64,000 nt of DNA from Planktothrix rubescens CCAP 1459/22 (GCA_904830895.1 LR882958.1:3908501-3972500); one strand, 5' to 3'. Shown: positions 1 through 9,798, counted from the first letter of the stretch. Notes: a model not told the origin generated them from the letters alone. Program-made: numbers and translations.

Positions 1-810
1 TACCCGATCATCTTTTGCCCCAATTTCTGCCCTTCCAATATCTCTAATTTTAACTTGCGAGCCATTATCATTACGCTTAATAATTAAGTCTTCATAATCT
101 TGGGGAGTTTCCAGTCTTCCCAAAGTTCTTACGGGATATTCTGTTTCTTTTCCTTCAATTCGACCACTGGGAATTTCAATATTTTGTCGTCTTAGGGCTT
201 GTTCAACATCTAAAGCGGTAATTTGACGGGCTGCCATTTTCAGGGTATCTAACCATAATCGCATGGCATAACGGCGTTCTCCTGAAATAGAAACACTATT
301 AACACCATCAACAGTTTCTAAAGAATTTTTAATATAAAGATCTGCGTAATTACTTAACTCTAAAGCTGATAAAGTTTGACTAAAAAAGGCGATCCATAAA
401 ATTCGTTCATCATCTCCAGATCGTTTTTCTACTACTGGAATATCAACATCATCGGGTAATCTTCCTGCCCCTCTAGCCACCCGACTTCTAACTTCTTGGG
501 CGGCTACTTCTAAATCTCGATTTAATTGAAATTGAACAGAAATAGAACTGCTACCTTCTCGACTACTGGAAGTTAAGGTTTTAATCCCAGCAATACCGTT
601 AATTTGTGCTTCTAAAATCTCCGTAACTTCTGTTTCTACTACTTGGGGACTCGCCCCCGGATAGCTGGTTGTCACCGTAACAATAGGCGGATCAATTTTA
701 GGATATTCTTGCACCGGAAGCCGAGTAAAACCGACCATTCCTAAAATAATAATTAGCAATGAACAAACCGAAGCAAAAACAGGTCTTTTAATGAAAAAAT
801 GAGTAAACAT
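1..810 (-). CDS. RND efflux permease, N-terminal part (cut by window edge)
   Basis: Inner-membrane pump subunit of a tripartite proton-driven exporter of the AcrB/HAE1 family. The reading frame starts at the ATG at 810 and stays open to the window edge (270 codons). The N-terminus is a typical RND first membrane segment (about residues 5-28, FFIKRPVFASV), followed by the porter-domain pattern QEYPKIDPPIVTVTTSYPGA and later VNSVSISGERRYAMRLW. The stop lies outside the window. It follows the membrane fusion gene at 870-2465 on the same strand by about 60 bases, so the two almost certainly form one operon. Substrate cannot be told from this part. Confidence in the family is high. Confidence 0.9.
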   Translation of the reverse strand, partial: MFTHFFIKRPVFASVCSLLIIILGMVGFTRLPVQEYPKIDPPIVTVTTSYPGASPQVVETEVTEILEAQINGIAGIKTLTSSSREGSSSISVQFQLNRDLEVAAQEVRSRVARGAGRLPDDVDIPVVEKRSGDDERILWIAFFSQTLSALELSNYADLYIKNSLETVDGVNSVSISGERRYAMRLWLDTLKMAARQITALDVEQALRRQNIEIPSGRIEGKETEYPVRTLGRLETPQDYEDLIIKRNDNGSQVKIRDIGRAEIGAKDDRV

Positions 811-825
811 ATTAAATTAATAATT

Positions 826-846
826 GTAGTAAGCCCTTCAGGGCTT
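826..846. repeat. Short dispersed palindromic repeat (GTAGTAAGCCCTTCAGGGCT type)
   Basis: The sequence GTAGTAAGCCCTTCAGGGCT contains the palindrome AAGCCCTTCAGGGCTT. Close relatives occur at 3671-3691 (opposite orientation) and 53022-53041. It lies between the fusion-protein stop and the RND start, so it may form an mRNA hairpin inside that operon. Confidence 0.6.
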
Positions 847-869
847 CAATCCCCAGTAAATATCCCAAT

Positions 870-2465
870 TTAACGTTTACCCTTGGAACTCTGATCAGAA
901 TTAGCAGGTAAAATATTAATCGCGGCACCATCGGATAGTTTTTGTGTACCAGAAATAATCAATTTCTGTCCGGGTCTAAGTCCTTCTAAAATTTCCGCCC
1001 GATCATCTTGAATTAAACCTAATTTAATCGGTTGTTTTTTAGCAGTTAATTTTTCTTCCCCTTCCGCAATAAATACAAATCGCTGATCACCTTGAAATTT
1101 AACAGCAGTCATCGGAATTACCACAGCATTTAGTTTTTGTTTCCAAACTACTTCAGCCCGCACAAATTGACCATCTTTAAATAATCCTTGACTATTATCA
1201 AAACTAGCCTTTGCTAAAATAGTTTGGGAGTCTTGATTTACCGAAGGAGAGATAAAACTAATTCGTCCTGTTCCTAATATTTTACCTTGAGGATCAACCA
1301 TTTGTACCGATAATCCTAACTTTAAATCCTCTTTACGTTCTAAGGCTATTGGTAAACGCAATTCTAACTGATCATTCGCGGTTAAACGGGTGAGGATATC
1401 TCCTTTACTAACATAATCTCCAACTTTAATTCCCACATCGCCAACTACTCCGGTAAACGGTGCTAAAACGGCTGTTTCTTGTAAATCTAATTCAATATTG
1501 CGAACCTGAGCAGCCGCTTCAGCAACCTGGGCTTCCGCCTGTTGAATTTCTTGAATTCGAGTGCCATTTTCTAATTGGTTTAAAGCCTGTTTTTCCTGTT
1601 CAACAACGGCTTTACGGAGATTAATTTCTGATTGTCGATTTTTTTGTAATTGTTCTAAACGGCGTTTAGCCGCTTGTAAATTTGCATTAGCACTGTTTTT
1701 TTGAGCGGATAAAGCATCAAATTGATCTTGAGAAATTGCCCCTGATTCGCTTAAATCTTTAAAGCGATTTACCCGATTTTGAGCTAATTCAGCATCGGCT
1801 TGAATCGAATCAATTTGAGATGTGGCTTGATTAATTTCTGCTAATAAACTCCCCGATTCGGCATCAGCTAATCTGGCTTTTGCTTCGGCTAATTTTGCCC
1901 TTCCCTGAGCAATTTCTTCAGGACGACTTCCGGCTTGTAATTCTGATAAACGAGCCTGAGTTCTAACTAAATTAGCTTTAGCTTGATTTAAACTCGATTC
2001 TACACTATCACTTTTGAGGCGAGCGATCGTTTCTTCCTGTTGAATCACTTGCCCCGAACGCACTAAAATCTGAGTAATTCTACCTTCGATTTCTGGCTTA
2101 ATATCTACCGCCCGTTGTGCCTCTAATGTGCCTACAAAATCAGAGGTTTCTTCAAATTTAAAAGTTTCTACCGCAGCGATTTTAACTGTATTTCCCCTCG
2201 GCTTATTAGCTTTTTCTGACTTTGGATTATCCTCATTTTTAGGCGTGCTTTGCCACCATTGTCCTCCAACAAAACCAATCCCCAATGCCATTGAAATAAT
2301 AAGTAGAATTTGGAACCATCCCGTTTTAGAATTTGATGGTTGTGGGGTAATTTTTATGGGTAAAGATTCAGCAAGAAAATCAGTTTTTTCTCGGTAGTTT
2401 TCTTGCTGAATCCATTCTTGATCCTGTTTTTTCACGTTAGATTTTGGGGATTGCAAATTAGACAT
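870..2465 (-). CDS. RND efflux periplasmic adaptor (membrane fusion protein)
   Basis: 531 residues. It links the RND pump to an outer-membrane channel. A cytoplasmic N-terminal stretch is followed by one membrane segment at about residues 50-68 (WFQILLIISMALGIGF), a biotinyl-lipoyl half (VDIKPEIEGRITQILVRSGQVI), a long alpha-helical hairpin rich in Ala/Glu/Gln (about 150-320), the second lipoyl half (APFTGVVGDVGIKVGDYV) and a beta-barrel/membrane-proximal end. The hairpin is longer than in standard AcrA and there is no lipobox, so this is the membrane-anchored rather than lipoprotein kind. It sits directly upstream of the RND permease gene on the same strand. Confidence 0.92.
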   Translation of the reverse strand: MSNLQSPKSNVKKQDQEWIQQENYREKTDFLAESLPIKITPQPSNSKTGWFQILLIISMALGIGFVGGQWWQSTPKNEDNPKSEKANKPRGNTVKIAAVETFKFEETSDFVGTLEAQRAVDIKPEIEGRITQILVRSGQVIQQEETIARLKSDSVESSLNQAKANLVRTQARLSELQAGSRPEEIAQGRAKLAEAKARLADAESGSLLAEINQATSQIDSIQADAELAQNRVNRFKDLSESGAISQDQFDALSAQKNSANANLQAAKRRLEQLQKNRQSEINLRKAVVEQEKQALNQLENGTRIQEIQQAEAQVAEAAAQVRNIELDLQETAVLAPFTGVVGDVGIKVGDYVSKGDILTRLTANDQLELRLPIALERKEDLKLGLSVQMVDPQGKILGTGRISFISPSVNQDSQTILAKASFDNSQGLFKDGQFVRAEVVWKQKLNAVVIPMTAVKFQGDQRFVFIAEGEEKLTAKKQPIKLGLIQDDRAEILEGLRPGQKLIISGTQKLSDGAAINILPANSDQSSKGKR

Positions 2466-2579
2466 GGTTCAGCCAAAATTAAGGTCATTTTTATCAGAGT
2501 AAAATAGCGATCAAATTGAGACTAAATTAGAGTTTAATCTAAAGCTACAATATATTAAGATCGGTCTATATCTTTCTCG

Positions 2580-2752
2580 AGATAGATTAGGATTGTCATA
2601 TTTAGAAACCTTTTCACCATCGGTAACTGAATATCTTACTACATAATACTGAAAAAAGATGGGGTCAACGTAGGTACGGAGTTGACCTGTCTTTCATACC
2701 ACCGCTCACCTGGGTACAGGTAGATCGGGGGACTTCCCGGCGGTGTAAGTTA
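2580..2752 (-). mobile_element. Internally deleted IS200/IS605 (tnpB) remnant
   Basis: Two blocks match the tnpB element at 8400-9800. Bases around 2585-2628 match the tnpB interior (the part encoding GENVSKYDN), and bases 2629-2752 match the element's outer end, including the imperfect copy of its palindrome and the GCGGTGTAAGTTAA terminus. The two blocks are about 600 bases apart in the longer copy, so this one arose by an internal deletion. It encodes nothing. It lies upstream of cobO in the 490-base gap after the adaptor gene. Confidence 0.75.
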
Positions 2753-2958
2753 AATGGTTTTTATTGTAAACTATTGTTTTTGGACAATAGGATTATATTT
2801 GAGTTTAGCATCTTTGCGCCTAAGTCCTACGTCTGAACCGTTAGGGCAGCGGTTGTTGAGTTGAGGTAATGTTAGTTTCCGATCAAGTCGAATTCACCCC
2901 TAAATTCTTTCAAAGTAAAGAGGTAAAATAAGGATCGAACAAGTATCTAAGATGAAAA

Positions 2959-3588
2959 ATGGAAACTAACACAACGAGCGAATTCAGTCTCACCGCCGAA
3001 CAACACCGTTTAAAAATGCAACGGCGCAAGGAAGTTCAGGATCAACGAGTAGCCGAACGGAATCAAACTAAAGGATTAATTATTGTTAATACTGGAAACG
3101 GAAAGGGAAAAACCACTGCCGCTTTAGGGATGGTGTTAAGGTCTTTGGGTCATGGCTATCGGGTCGCTATTATTCAGTTTATTAAAGGTGCTTGGGAACC
3201 CGCAGAAAAGGCGGTTTTTAGTAAATGGCCGGAACAATTAGAATTTCATGCGTTAGGGGAGGGATTTACTTGGGAAACTCAAGACCGAGATCGAGATATT
3301 GAAAAAACCCGGGAGGCTTGGAATTTAGCCCTAACTTTTATTGGAAATTCTGAGTTTAAATTGATTTTACTGGATGAAATTAATATTGCTATAAAACTAG
3401 GTTATTTACCCGTTGAAGAAGTTCTCGCTGGACTTGAAAAAAAAGCTGAGGATACCCATATTATTTTAACAGGTCGAGGTGCTCCCCAGGCTTTAATTGA
3501 ACAAGCAGATCTGGTGACAGAAATGTCTTTAATTAAACATCCTTTTCGAGAACAAGGTATTAAGGCTCAACCCGGAATAGAATTTTAA
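2959..3588 (+). CDS. cobO: Cob(I)alamin adenosyltransferase (CobO/BtuR type)
   Basis: 209 residues. It transfers the adenosyl group of ATP to the cobalt of corrinoids, the last activation step towards adenosylcobalamin. An ATP P-loop of the family (GNGKGKTT, residues 46-53) follows a charged N-terminal arm, and the family pattern RVAIIQFIKGAW and LILLDEIN (Walker B like) is present. The usual length is about 200 residues. No cobalamin riboswitch consensus was seen in the 200 bases upstream. It stands alone on the plus strand. Confidence 0.93.
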   Translation: METNTTSEFSLTAEQHRLKMQRRKEVQDQRVAERNQTKGLIIVNTGNGKGKTTAALGMVLRSLGHGYRVAIIQFIKGAWEPAEKAVFSKWPEQLEFHALGEGFTWETQDRDRDIEKTREAWNLALTFIGNSEFKLILLDEINIAIKLGYLPVEEVLAGLEKKAEDTHIILTGRGAPQALIEQADLVTEMSLIKHPFREQGIKAQPGIEF

Positions 3589-3670
3589 ATATCTATTTAA
3601 TATTGCTTGAATTAGTTTCATTCCTAGGGGCGGGTTTATCTCAATTGAGATAATTAAGAAAGATTTGATT

Positions 3671-3691
3671 GAGTCCTGAAGGACTCACTAC
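3671..3691. repeat. Short dispersed palindromic repeat, possible bidirectional terminator
   Basis: GAGTCCTGAAGGACTC is a perfect hairpin followed by ACTAC, the reverse-orientation relative of the repeats at 826 and 53022. It sits between the converging ends of cobO and aat, where a hairpin would be useful as a terminator. No clear T-run follows, so the terminator role is only inferred. Confidence 0.5.
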
Positions 3692-4275
3692 TTGAGAGAG
3701 CAGGGTTGATTGATTGCTTTTTTTAAGATAGTTTTGTACTCTTTATTTTTAATAATATAAGAGCCAAATCTTTCTAGGTGAGGGTTATTCATTTGAGCAT
3801 CAAATAAAATAAACTCTTTCTGTCTTAACCGTTCAACTAACTTTACCATTGCTACCTTGGAACCATCGGGGATTCTAAAAAACATGGATTCCCCAATGAA
3901 AGCTCCACCAATCACAATTCCTAAGATGCCTCCGGCTAATTCATCTCCTTGCCAAGTTTCAAAACTATAGGCAAATCCAGCTTCGTTTAAGGCATGATAA
4001 ATTTCTTTTAATTCTGAAGAAATCCAAGTTTCTTCTCGATTTGCACAACCTTCTACAACGCTAGTAAAATCTCGATTAATGGCGACGGTAAACCGATTTT
4101 GATTCAAAACCCGTTGCAAAGAACTGGGATAGCGAAATCGTTGATCGAGGGGAATTAGGGCCCGTTCTCGACTAGAATACCATTCCAAGCTATGTTCCCC
4201 GTCATTTGCCATCAAAAAGTATCCTACTGCATACCCTTGGATAATTGCGTTGACATCATATTGCATAGGTGACAA
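3688..4275 (-). CDS. aat: Leucyl/phenylalanyl-tRNA--protein transferase
   Basis: 195 residues. It adds Leu or Phe from charged tRNA to proteins with N-terminal Arg or Lys, marking them for ClpS/ClpAP degradation (N-end rule). Family patterns visible are YFLMAND near the N-terminus, ETWISSELKEIYHALNEAGFAYSFE, the GESMFFR block and FILFDAQMNNPHLERFGS. Length matches the short cyanobacterial form. Start at 4275 (MSPMQYDV) or at the second Met four codons in. Convergent with cobO. Confidence 0.92.
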   Translation of the reverse strand: MSPMQYDVNAIIQGYAVGYFLMANDGEHSLEWYSSRERALIPLDQRFRYPSSLQRVLNQNRFTVAINRDFTSVVEGCANREETWISSELKEIYHALNEAGFAYSFETWQGDELAGGILGIVIGGAFIGESMFFRIPDGSKVAMVKLVERLRQKEFILFDAQMNNPHLERFGSYIIKNKEYKTILKKAINQPCSLK

Positions 4276-4321
4276 ACTTTGCTATACTTTGGTTAATATA
4301 CTAAGGAGTATTGTCTCATCT

Positions 4322-4741
4322 ATGCTAAATCTTAACTCATCTTTTATGTTAGAGAGTACCTTAACAAAACTTCTCAATAAAACCGAGAAAACCTGGGGTT
4401 ATCTCCAAGTCTATCATAGGGGAGAATTATATTATCTCACCATCCCCGGATACGGAGATGATATTCTAAAATTTAAAGGTAATGATTCCACCTATTCCTA
4501 TCAATTATATTGGTATAAACGTCCCAATCCTTCAGTTTTTGTAGAGGCAAAAACCGAAAAAACCTATAGGAAAGAAACAAAGACCTACGACAAAGCTAAG
4601 AGTTTTCAGGTTTGTTTTAAAAGAGAAGCTAATTCCATTGAATCCTCAATTAATCGGTTATTTGCCGAATTAATTAAAAACAAAATATCAGAGGAATATA
4701 AAGGTAAAGATTCTCCGATTATTACCCTAATTCAAGACTAG
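4322..4741 (+). CDS. Hypothetical protein
   Basis: 139 residues from the ATG at 4322, which has an AAGGAG at 4303-4308. A longer frame from 4250 would overlap aat and is less likely. The protein is basic, with many Tyr and Lys, no membrane segment and no motif I recognise. The pattern WGYLQVYHRGELYYLTIPGYGDDIL suggests a small beta-rich domain. Divergent from aat. Confidence 0.6.
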   Translation: MLNLNSSFMLESTLTKLLNKTEKTWGYLQVYHRGELYYLTIPGYGDDILKFKGNDSTYSYQLYWYKRPNPSVFVEAKTEKTYRKETKTYDKAKSFQVCFKREANSIESSINRLFAELIKNKISEEYKGKDSPIITLIQD

Positions 4742-4790
4742 AACCATCAAATGTTATAGTCAAAAGTCAACCGTGAATATTTAACCGGAT

Positions 4791-5144
4791 ATGAATGAAC
4801 CCATTGCACCCATAACCTTACCCCCTAGTGAGAATTTGCAACAGGAAGGAGAATGGTTAAAACAAACCTTAAATCGTTGGTTGGATGAACAATTTATCCC
4901 TGAATCTGTGAATGAAACTATTGCACAGCGTGTCGCTCAAATTTATGTTCGTCAACGAATGGAAGGGGAAAATGATGTGGGTTCTTTGGTGCTGGCGATT
5001 GTGACTGAAATGGAATCTTTTGATTTTTCTAAAAGTTTTTTTGGAGAATTTGCGATCGCTAATGCGGTCAGCGATTTGTTATTAGATAGCTTAGGAATTG
5101 AACGCTGTTGTGGACGCTCAATATTCCCAGACTCTCTGACTTAG
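4791..5144 (+). CDS. Conserved cyanobacterial hypothetical protein
   Basis: 117 residues, acidic, mostly helical. The middle (VNETIAQRVAQIYVRQRMEGENDVGS and FGEFAIANAVSDLLLD) looks like a conserved all-helical domain. The last dozen residues (ERCCGRSIFPDSLT) look less protein-like and may come from a frame that lost its original stop. No function can be assigned. It follows the gene at 4322 by about 50 bases and may be co-transcribed with it. Confidence 0.65.
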   Translation: MNEPIAPITLPPSENLQQEGEWLKQTLNRWLDEQFIPESVNETIAQRVAQIYVRQRMEGENDVGSLVLAIVTEMESFDFSKSFFGEFAIANAVSDLLLDSLGIERCCGRSIFPDSLT

Positions 5145-5549
5145 TTTAACGACAAGCACCATGTCCTTCCATAGAATGACCGAAAATTCCTGTTTTATGG
5201 GGGATGACGGGAAAATTTTGGATATCTGCTTGAATTGTAAAGTTTTCTGACCTACAGATTAATCCCAAAAGGTAGTAAAGTACGGGAAGAGGGTGAGATT
5301 GAGCTTGGGGTGGTTGACAGACGAAAGATCCCATCTCGCTATGACAACTTGCAGTAAAAATGGCGATAGAACCAGACTTTACCACCAAAGCATAAACTTT
5401 CACAGATTAGATTCCAAGCAGAAATCCTCTGTAAACTTTCAATTTCTCAACTTATTTTATCAATCGGAAAAGCGATCTCTGGTTTTCCGTAATCTCCTTT
5501 TAATATCTTGTAGACTCCTTTTAATTAAACCTTAAAATCTTTTTCAATC
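5145..5549. other. Gene-free stretch
   Basis: About 400 bases without a credible gene. Short open frames exist on both strands but none has protein-like composition or a good ribosome site. No hairpin-plus-T-run or repeat copy was recognised. Confidence 0.5.
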
Positions 5550-6191
5550 ATGATTAATCCAAATTTTGTTAAACACCAAAATTTTGTTAAACACCAAATT
5601 GGCATTAAGTTTTTTACTCATCAAGAGTTATTGGAAATTGCCTTAACTCATCCTGATGCTATTGTAGAAAACCTGGATTTAACGCCCAAGGAAAGGAAAC
5701 TCAGAACCCTAGAATATTGGGGTATTACTCATTTAGGTTCTAACTTATTTAGCCAAATGGTGAGTGATTATTTATATCTGCACTATTCCCATTTAGGAGA
5801 AGCAACCCGGACGCTTTTAAAAAGTGATTTAGTTAGTCCCATAATTTTAGCAAAATTAGCGTTAAAAATCAAGATCGATCAAGGCAGTGATTTGGGAAAA
5901 AACTATCCTTTCAAACCGGAGTTTGAACAACAAAAAATATTATCAGAAATGTTTGAAGCATTAGTTGGTGCAGTTTATTTAGAGTGGGATCGAGATTTTG
6001 AGAAAACCTATAATTGGTTAGTGAATCAATTTATTGCTAAGGTTGTCAATCAAATTATGATGGATTTATTTCTTGAATTTGTACCAAAGGCGGATTGGGA
6101 TGCTAATTTTTATCCTTGGTTTGGTTCCAATCATTTAACCTGTCCTTCTCAAAAATCCACATCGCAATTAACCTGTATTTTCTGCTCCTAA
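5550..6191 (+). CDS. Ribonuclease III-like protein with degenerate active site
   Basis: 213 residues resembling the RNase III catalytic domain: helix LLEIALTHPDA (27-37), the signature-like LEYWGITHLGS (54-64), HLGEATRTLLKSDLVSP (81-97) and SEMFEALVGAVYLE (132-145). In active enzymes the signature reads LEFLGD-VL. Here Glu55 is kept but the Asp that follows Gly is Ile59, and the later Asp is Glu133 with Glu136 kept. There is no double-stranded RNA-binding domain; the end (CPSQ...CIFCS) carries cysteines. An 18-base tandem duplication near the start gives NFVKHQ twice. It may be a pseudoenzyme. Confidence 0.7.
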   Translation: MINPNFVKHQNFVKHQIGIKFFTHQELLEIALTHPDAIVENLDLTPKERKLRTLEYWGITHLGSNLFSQMVSDYLYLHYSHLGEATRTLLKSDLVSPIILAKLALKIKIDQGSDLGKNYPFKPEFEQQKILSEMFEALVGAVYLEWDRDFEKTYNWLVNQFIAKVVNQIMMDLFLEFVPKADWDANFYPWFGSNHLTCPSQKSTSQLTCIFCS

Positions 6192-6313
6192 AATTATCAA
6201 TTTGTCAAAATTAATCTTTAAAATAATGGGGTAAGTTGAGAATATTCAGAACAAAATAGCTAATTTTAAAAGCCATCTAAATATTTGACAACTACCCCAT
6301 AAAAATATCTTTT

Positions 6314-7438
<1,125 letters not shown>

Positions 7439-7450
7439 TTAAGGGATAAT

Positions 7451-7700
7451 ATGAACTCTAATTCTTCCACTTTAGAATCAGTTGCCCGTTTTTTCAACTT
7501 TCGAGAACTTCAGACTAATTTTAGGATTGAAATTATAGCTGGGGTCACGACTTTTATGACTATGGCTTATATTTTAATTGTCAATCTTGCTATTTTATCC
7601 TGTGATTAAATCCTGTCAAGGTAAGTTTCATGAAACCAATATTGCTATGTGGATTTTAGCGGTTATTTTTGTTTTGAAGTTTGTGTTTGTGGGAAAATAA
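7451..7700 (+). pseudogene. Gutted AzgA/GhxP-type purine permease
   Basis: The frame starting at 7451 encodes 45 residues typical of the N-terminus of this NCS2 subgroup (FRELQTNFRIEIIAGVTTF then MTMAYILIVN) and stops at 7605. A shifted frame ending at 7700 gives the matching C-terminus (KFHETNIAMWILAVIFVLKF). The roughly 350-residue membrane core between them is missing, so one internal deletion with a frame shift destroyed the gene while leaving both ends. It is divergent from adhC. Confidence 0.75.
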
Positions 7701-7795
7701 GCATGGGGTATGGCGTGAAGATTGAGAATTTGACAATTTGAAGTAAACACAAAGGCACTAAGACACAAAGAAATGCAGCAGGATATCAGGGGGAT

Positions 7796-8395
7796 TTATG
7801 GGAGTTTAGCACCAAAATAGTTTAATTTCCATAAACAACCAGACATAAAATTAGTAAAAATATGGGCTATAATCGGAATTAATAAATTACCTGTGGCGAT
7901 CGCACTATACCCTAAAATAAACCCCACAACCGTTGCCCAAATCACATAAGGCCATTGTTGAGAACCGCTAAAATGTAGAACCCCAAAAGCAATACTAGAA
8001 ACAACTAAAGCCAGAGTTCCTAATCCCAAATCCGATAACATTACTCCTCGGAATAATAATTCCTCACTCAGTCCGGGTAATAGGCCTAACCAAATTAAAT
8101 CCGGCCATAATAAAGGAGTTAAGACTAATTTTAAATAGGTATCGGCACTACGACTATAGGCAGGCCAAATTTTATACATAACAAAACTAGCCATTGTAAT
8201 CATTAACCCGACACCTAACCCCAACCCTAAACTAATCCAGGTAAAGTTAATCGGTAAAAGGGTGACATGACTCAGATATAACCAAGCTTTAGCGATCGCT
8301 AATAATATAATAGCCGTCCCCCCCATGGCTATCAAAACCTGAGTCCGGGTTAAAGATTCGAGTTCAAAATTGTTGGGTGTTTTTTGTTCTACCAC
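7796..8395 (-). CDS. CPBP family intramembrane glutamic endopeptidase
   Basis: 199 residues, at least four membrane segments. CAAX-protease/bacteriocin-processing (Abi) family, an intramembrane protease. The motifs are EELLFRG (Glu111, Glu112, Arg116), His141 in GVLHFSG, and His178 with Asn182 in IIAHIFTN. The start is GTG at 8395. The tnpB element lies directly upstream, so its natural promoter has probably been displaced. The substrate is unknown. Confidence 0.85.
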   Translation of the reverse strand: MVEQKTPNNFELESLTRTQVLIAMGGTAIILLAIAKAWLYLSHVTLLPINFTWISLGLGLGVGLMITMASFVMYKIWPAYSRSADTYLKLVLTPLLWPDLIWLGLLPGLSEELLFRGVMLSDLGLGTLALVVSSIAFGVLHFSGSQQWPYVIWATVVGFILGYSAIATGNLLIPIIAHIFTNFMSGCLWKLNYFGAKLP

Positions 8396-9656
8396 GGGAG
8401 TTAAAAATTAATAGGATGTGAACTACCCACACTGACTTGGAGTACCAAGTACAGTGTCGGCTTCTGTACTCACAGGCGAATGCCTCAAGACAGACTTGCG
8501 CCCCCCTTTTGGTCTTACCTCCCATCCTACAGCGCCAAACGGCTGAACCATCCGTCTTTAGGATTCTGATACCTTCTGTTCTAATATTTATAGCTGCGTT
8601 TCCATCACGATCATGATCAGTACCACAATTAGGACAAGTCCATTCACGAACATCCAATGGCATCTGACTGACTTGATAGAAACAATTAGAACAGAGTTTG
8701 GAACTGGGAAACCATCTATCTATCTCAACTAACTTACCGCCTTTTTGTTCTAGTTTGTAAGCTAAGAAATTAGTGAAAGTTCCCCATCCACAATCAGATA
8801 TTGATTTTGCCAAATTATGATTACGAACCATGCCTTTGACATGAAGATTCTCTACTATAACAGCTTGGCTATCGCTGACCAACTTATGACTAAGTTTATG
8901 TAAAAAATCTTGCCGGGAATTACTCACTCGTTCGTAAACTTTGGCAACAATTTTTCTATACTTTTGTCTTGATTTACTTCCTTTTTGTTTGTGGGCTAAT
9001 TTTTTCTGTTTGCGTTTGAGATTTTTCTCATGTTTAGCAAGATGTTTAGGATTATCGTATTTAGAAACATTTTCACCATCAGTGACAACGGCAAAGTGTT
9101 TGATTCCTAAGTCAATACCATAGATTTTACCTTCTGAAATAGTGGGATTTTCCCCTTCAATTTCTGTTAGGATAGATGCCAAATATTTCCCAGAAGGAGT
9201 TTTACTAACAGTTACCGTCTTGATTTTCCCTGCAATTGGTCTATGTATTTTGGCTTTGACTATTCCAATATTTCCAGGAAGTTTGACATTACCATCAACA
9301 ATTTTGACGTTTTGAGGATATTGAATTGACTGTTTACCATGTTTAGATTTAAACTTAGGGAAGCCTGCTCGTTGCTCAAAAAAGTTTTTATAAGCAGTGG
9401 TTAGATTAAGTGTTGTAGCTTGTAAAACCTGACTATAACAATTAGCTAACCACAGGGTATCTTCGGCTTTTTTGAGCTTAGGCAGTAGGGCGTTGAGTGC
9501 TACCTGTCCCAGCCCTTTCCCGGTATCTTGATAAACCTGAATGGATTTATTTAAAGCATAATTCCACCACCAGCGCGAACATCCAAATGTTTGGGCAAGA
9601 TGTGCTTTTTGCAATGCAGTTGGATACAGACGGACTTGTACAGCTTGATGTAGCAC
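8364..9656 (-). CDS. tnpB: RNA-guided endonuclease TnpB
   Basis: 430 residues, an OrfB/TnpB nuclease, ancestor of Cas12. An N-terminal helix-turn-helix/WED region (QVRLYPTALQKAHLAQTFGCSRWWWN) precedes the RuvC-like core with Asp182 (GIDLGIK), Glu269 (VIVENLHVKG), the zinc ribbon Cys322, 325, 341, 344 and the DHDRDGNAAINI block (Asp349/Asp351). All catalytic residues are present. About the last 30 residues (KSVWVVHILLIFNSRGRTKNT) read through the element end into the start of the CPBP gene, so the stop is not the element's own. Confidence 0.9.
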   Translation of the reverse strand: MLHQAVQVRLYPTALQKAHLAQTFGCSRWWWNYALNKSIQVYQDTGKGLGQVALNALLPKLKKAEDTLWLANCYSQVLQATTLNLTTAYKNFFEQRAGFPKFKSKHGKQSIQYPQNVKIVDGNVKLPGNIGIVKAKIHRPIAGKIKTVTVSKTPSGKYLASILTEIEGENPTISEGKIYGIDLGIKHFAVVTDGENVSKYDNPKHLAKHEKNLKRKQKKLAHKQKGSKSRQKYRKIVAKVYERVSNSRQDFLHKLSHKLVSDSQAVIVENLHVKGMVRNHNLAKSISDCGWGTFTNFLAYKLEQKGGKLVEIDRWFPSSKLCSNCFYQVSQMPLDVREWTCPNCGTDHDRDGNAAINIRTEGIRILKTDGSAVWRCRMGGKTKRGAQVCLEAFACEYRSRHCTWYSKSVWVVHILLIFNSRGRTKNTQQF

Positions 9657-9798
9657 TCGATTTGCACCTCCTGGTCTGAATATCTTACTACATAATACTG
9701 AAAAAAGATGGGGTCAACGTAGGTACCTACGTTGACCCGCCTTTCATCCCCCCGCTCACCTGGAAGTAGAGCGGGGGACTTCCCGGCGGTGTAAGTTA
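8400..9798 (-). mobile_element. IS200/IS605-family element with tnpB only
   Basis: The element carries tnpB and no tnpA transposase, so it cannot move by itself. Its upstream end (9676-9798) shares about 120 bases, including the terminal GGCGGTGTAAGTTAA, with the remnant at 2629-2752. That end holds a 28-base perfect palindrome at 9709-9736 and a CCCCGC...GCGGGG hairpin, the folded ends this family uses instead of terminal inverted repeats. The other end lies about 8400-8410, just before the CPBP gene. A guide (omega) RNA would be expected over the 3' end of tnpB, roughly 8400-8520. Confidence 0.8.

Noticed and set aside
2753..2958. Cobalamin riboswitch upstream of cobO
   Set aside because: No B12-box consensus or the conserved core could be found.
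9709..9736. Perfect palindrome as a transcription-factor operator
   Set aside because: It lies within the tnpB element end and recurs, decayed, in the remnant at 2680, so it is element structure.
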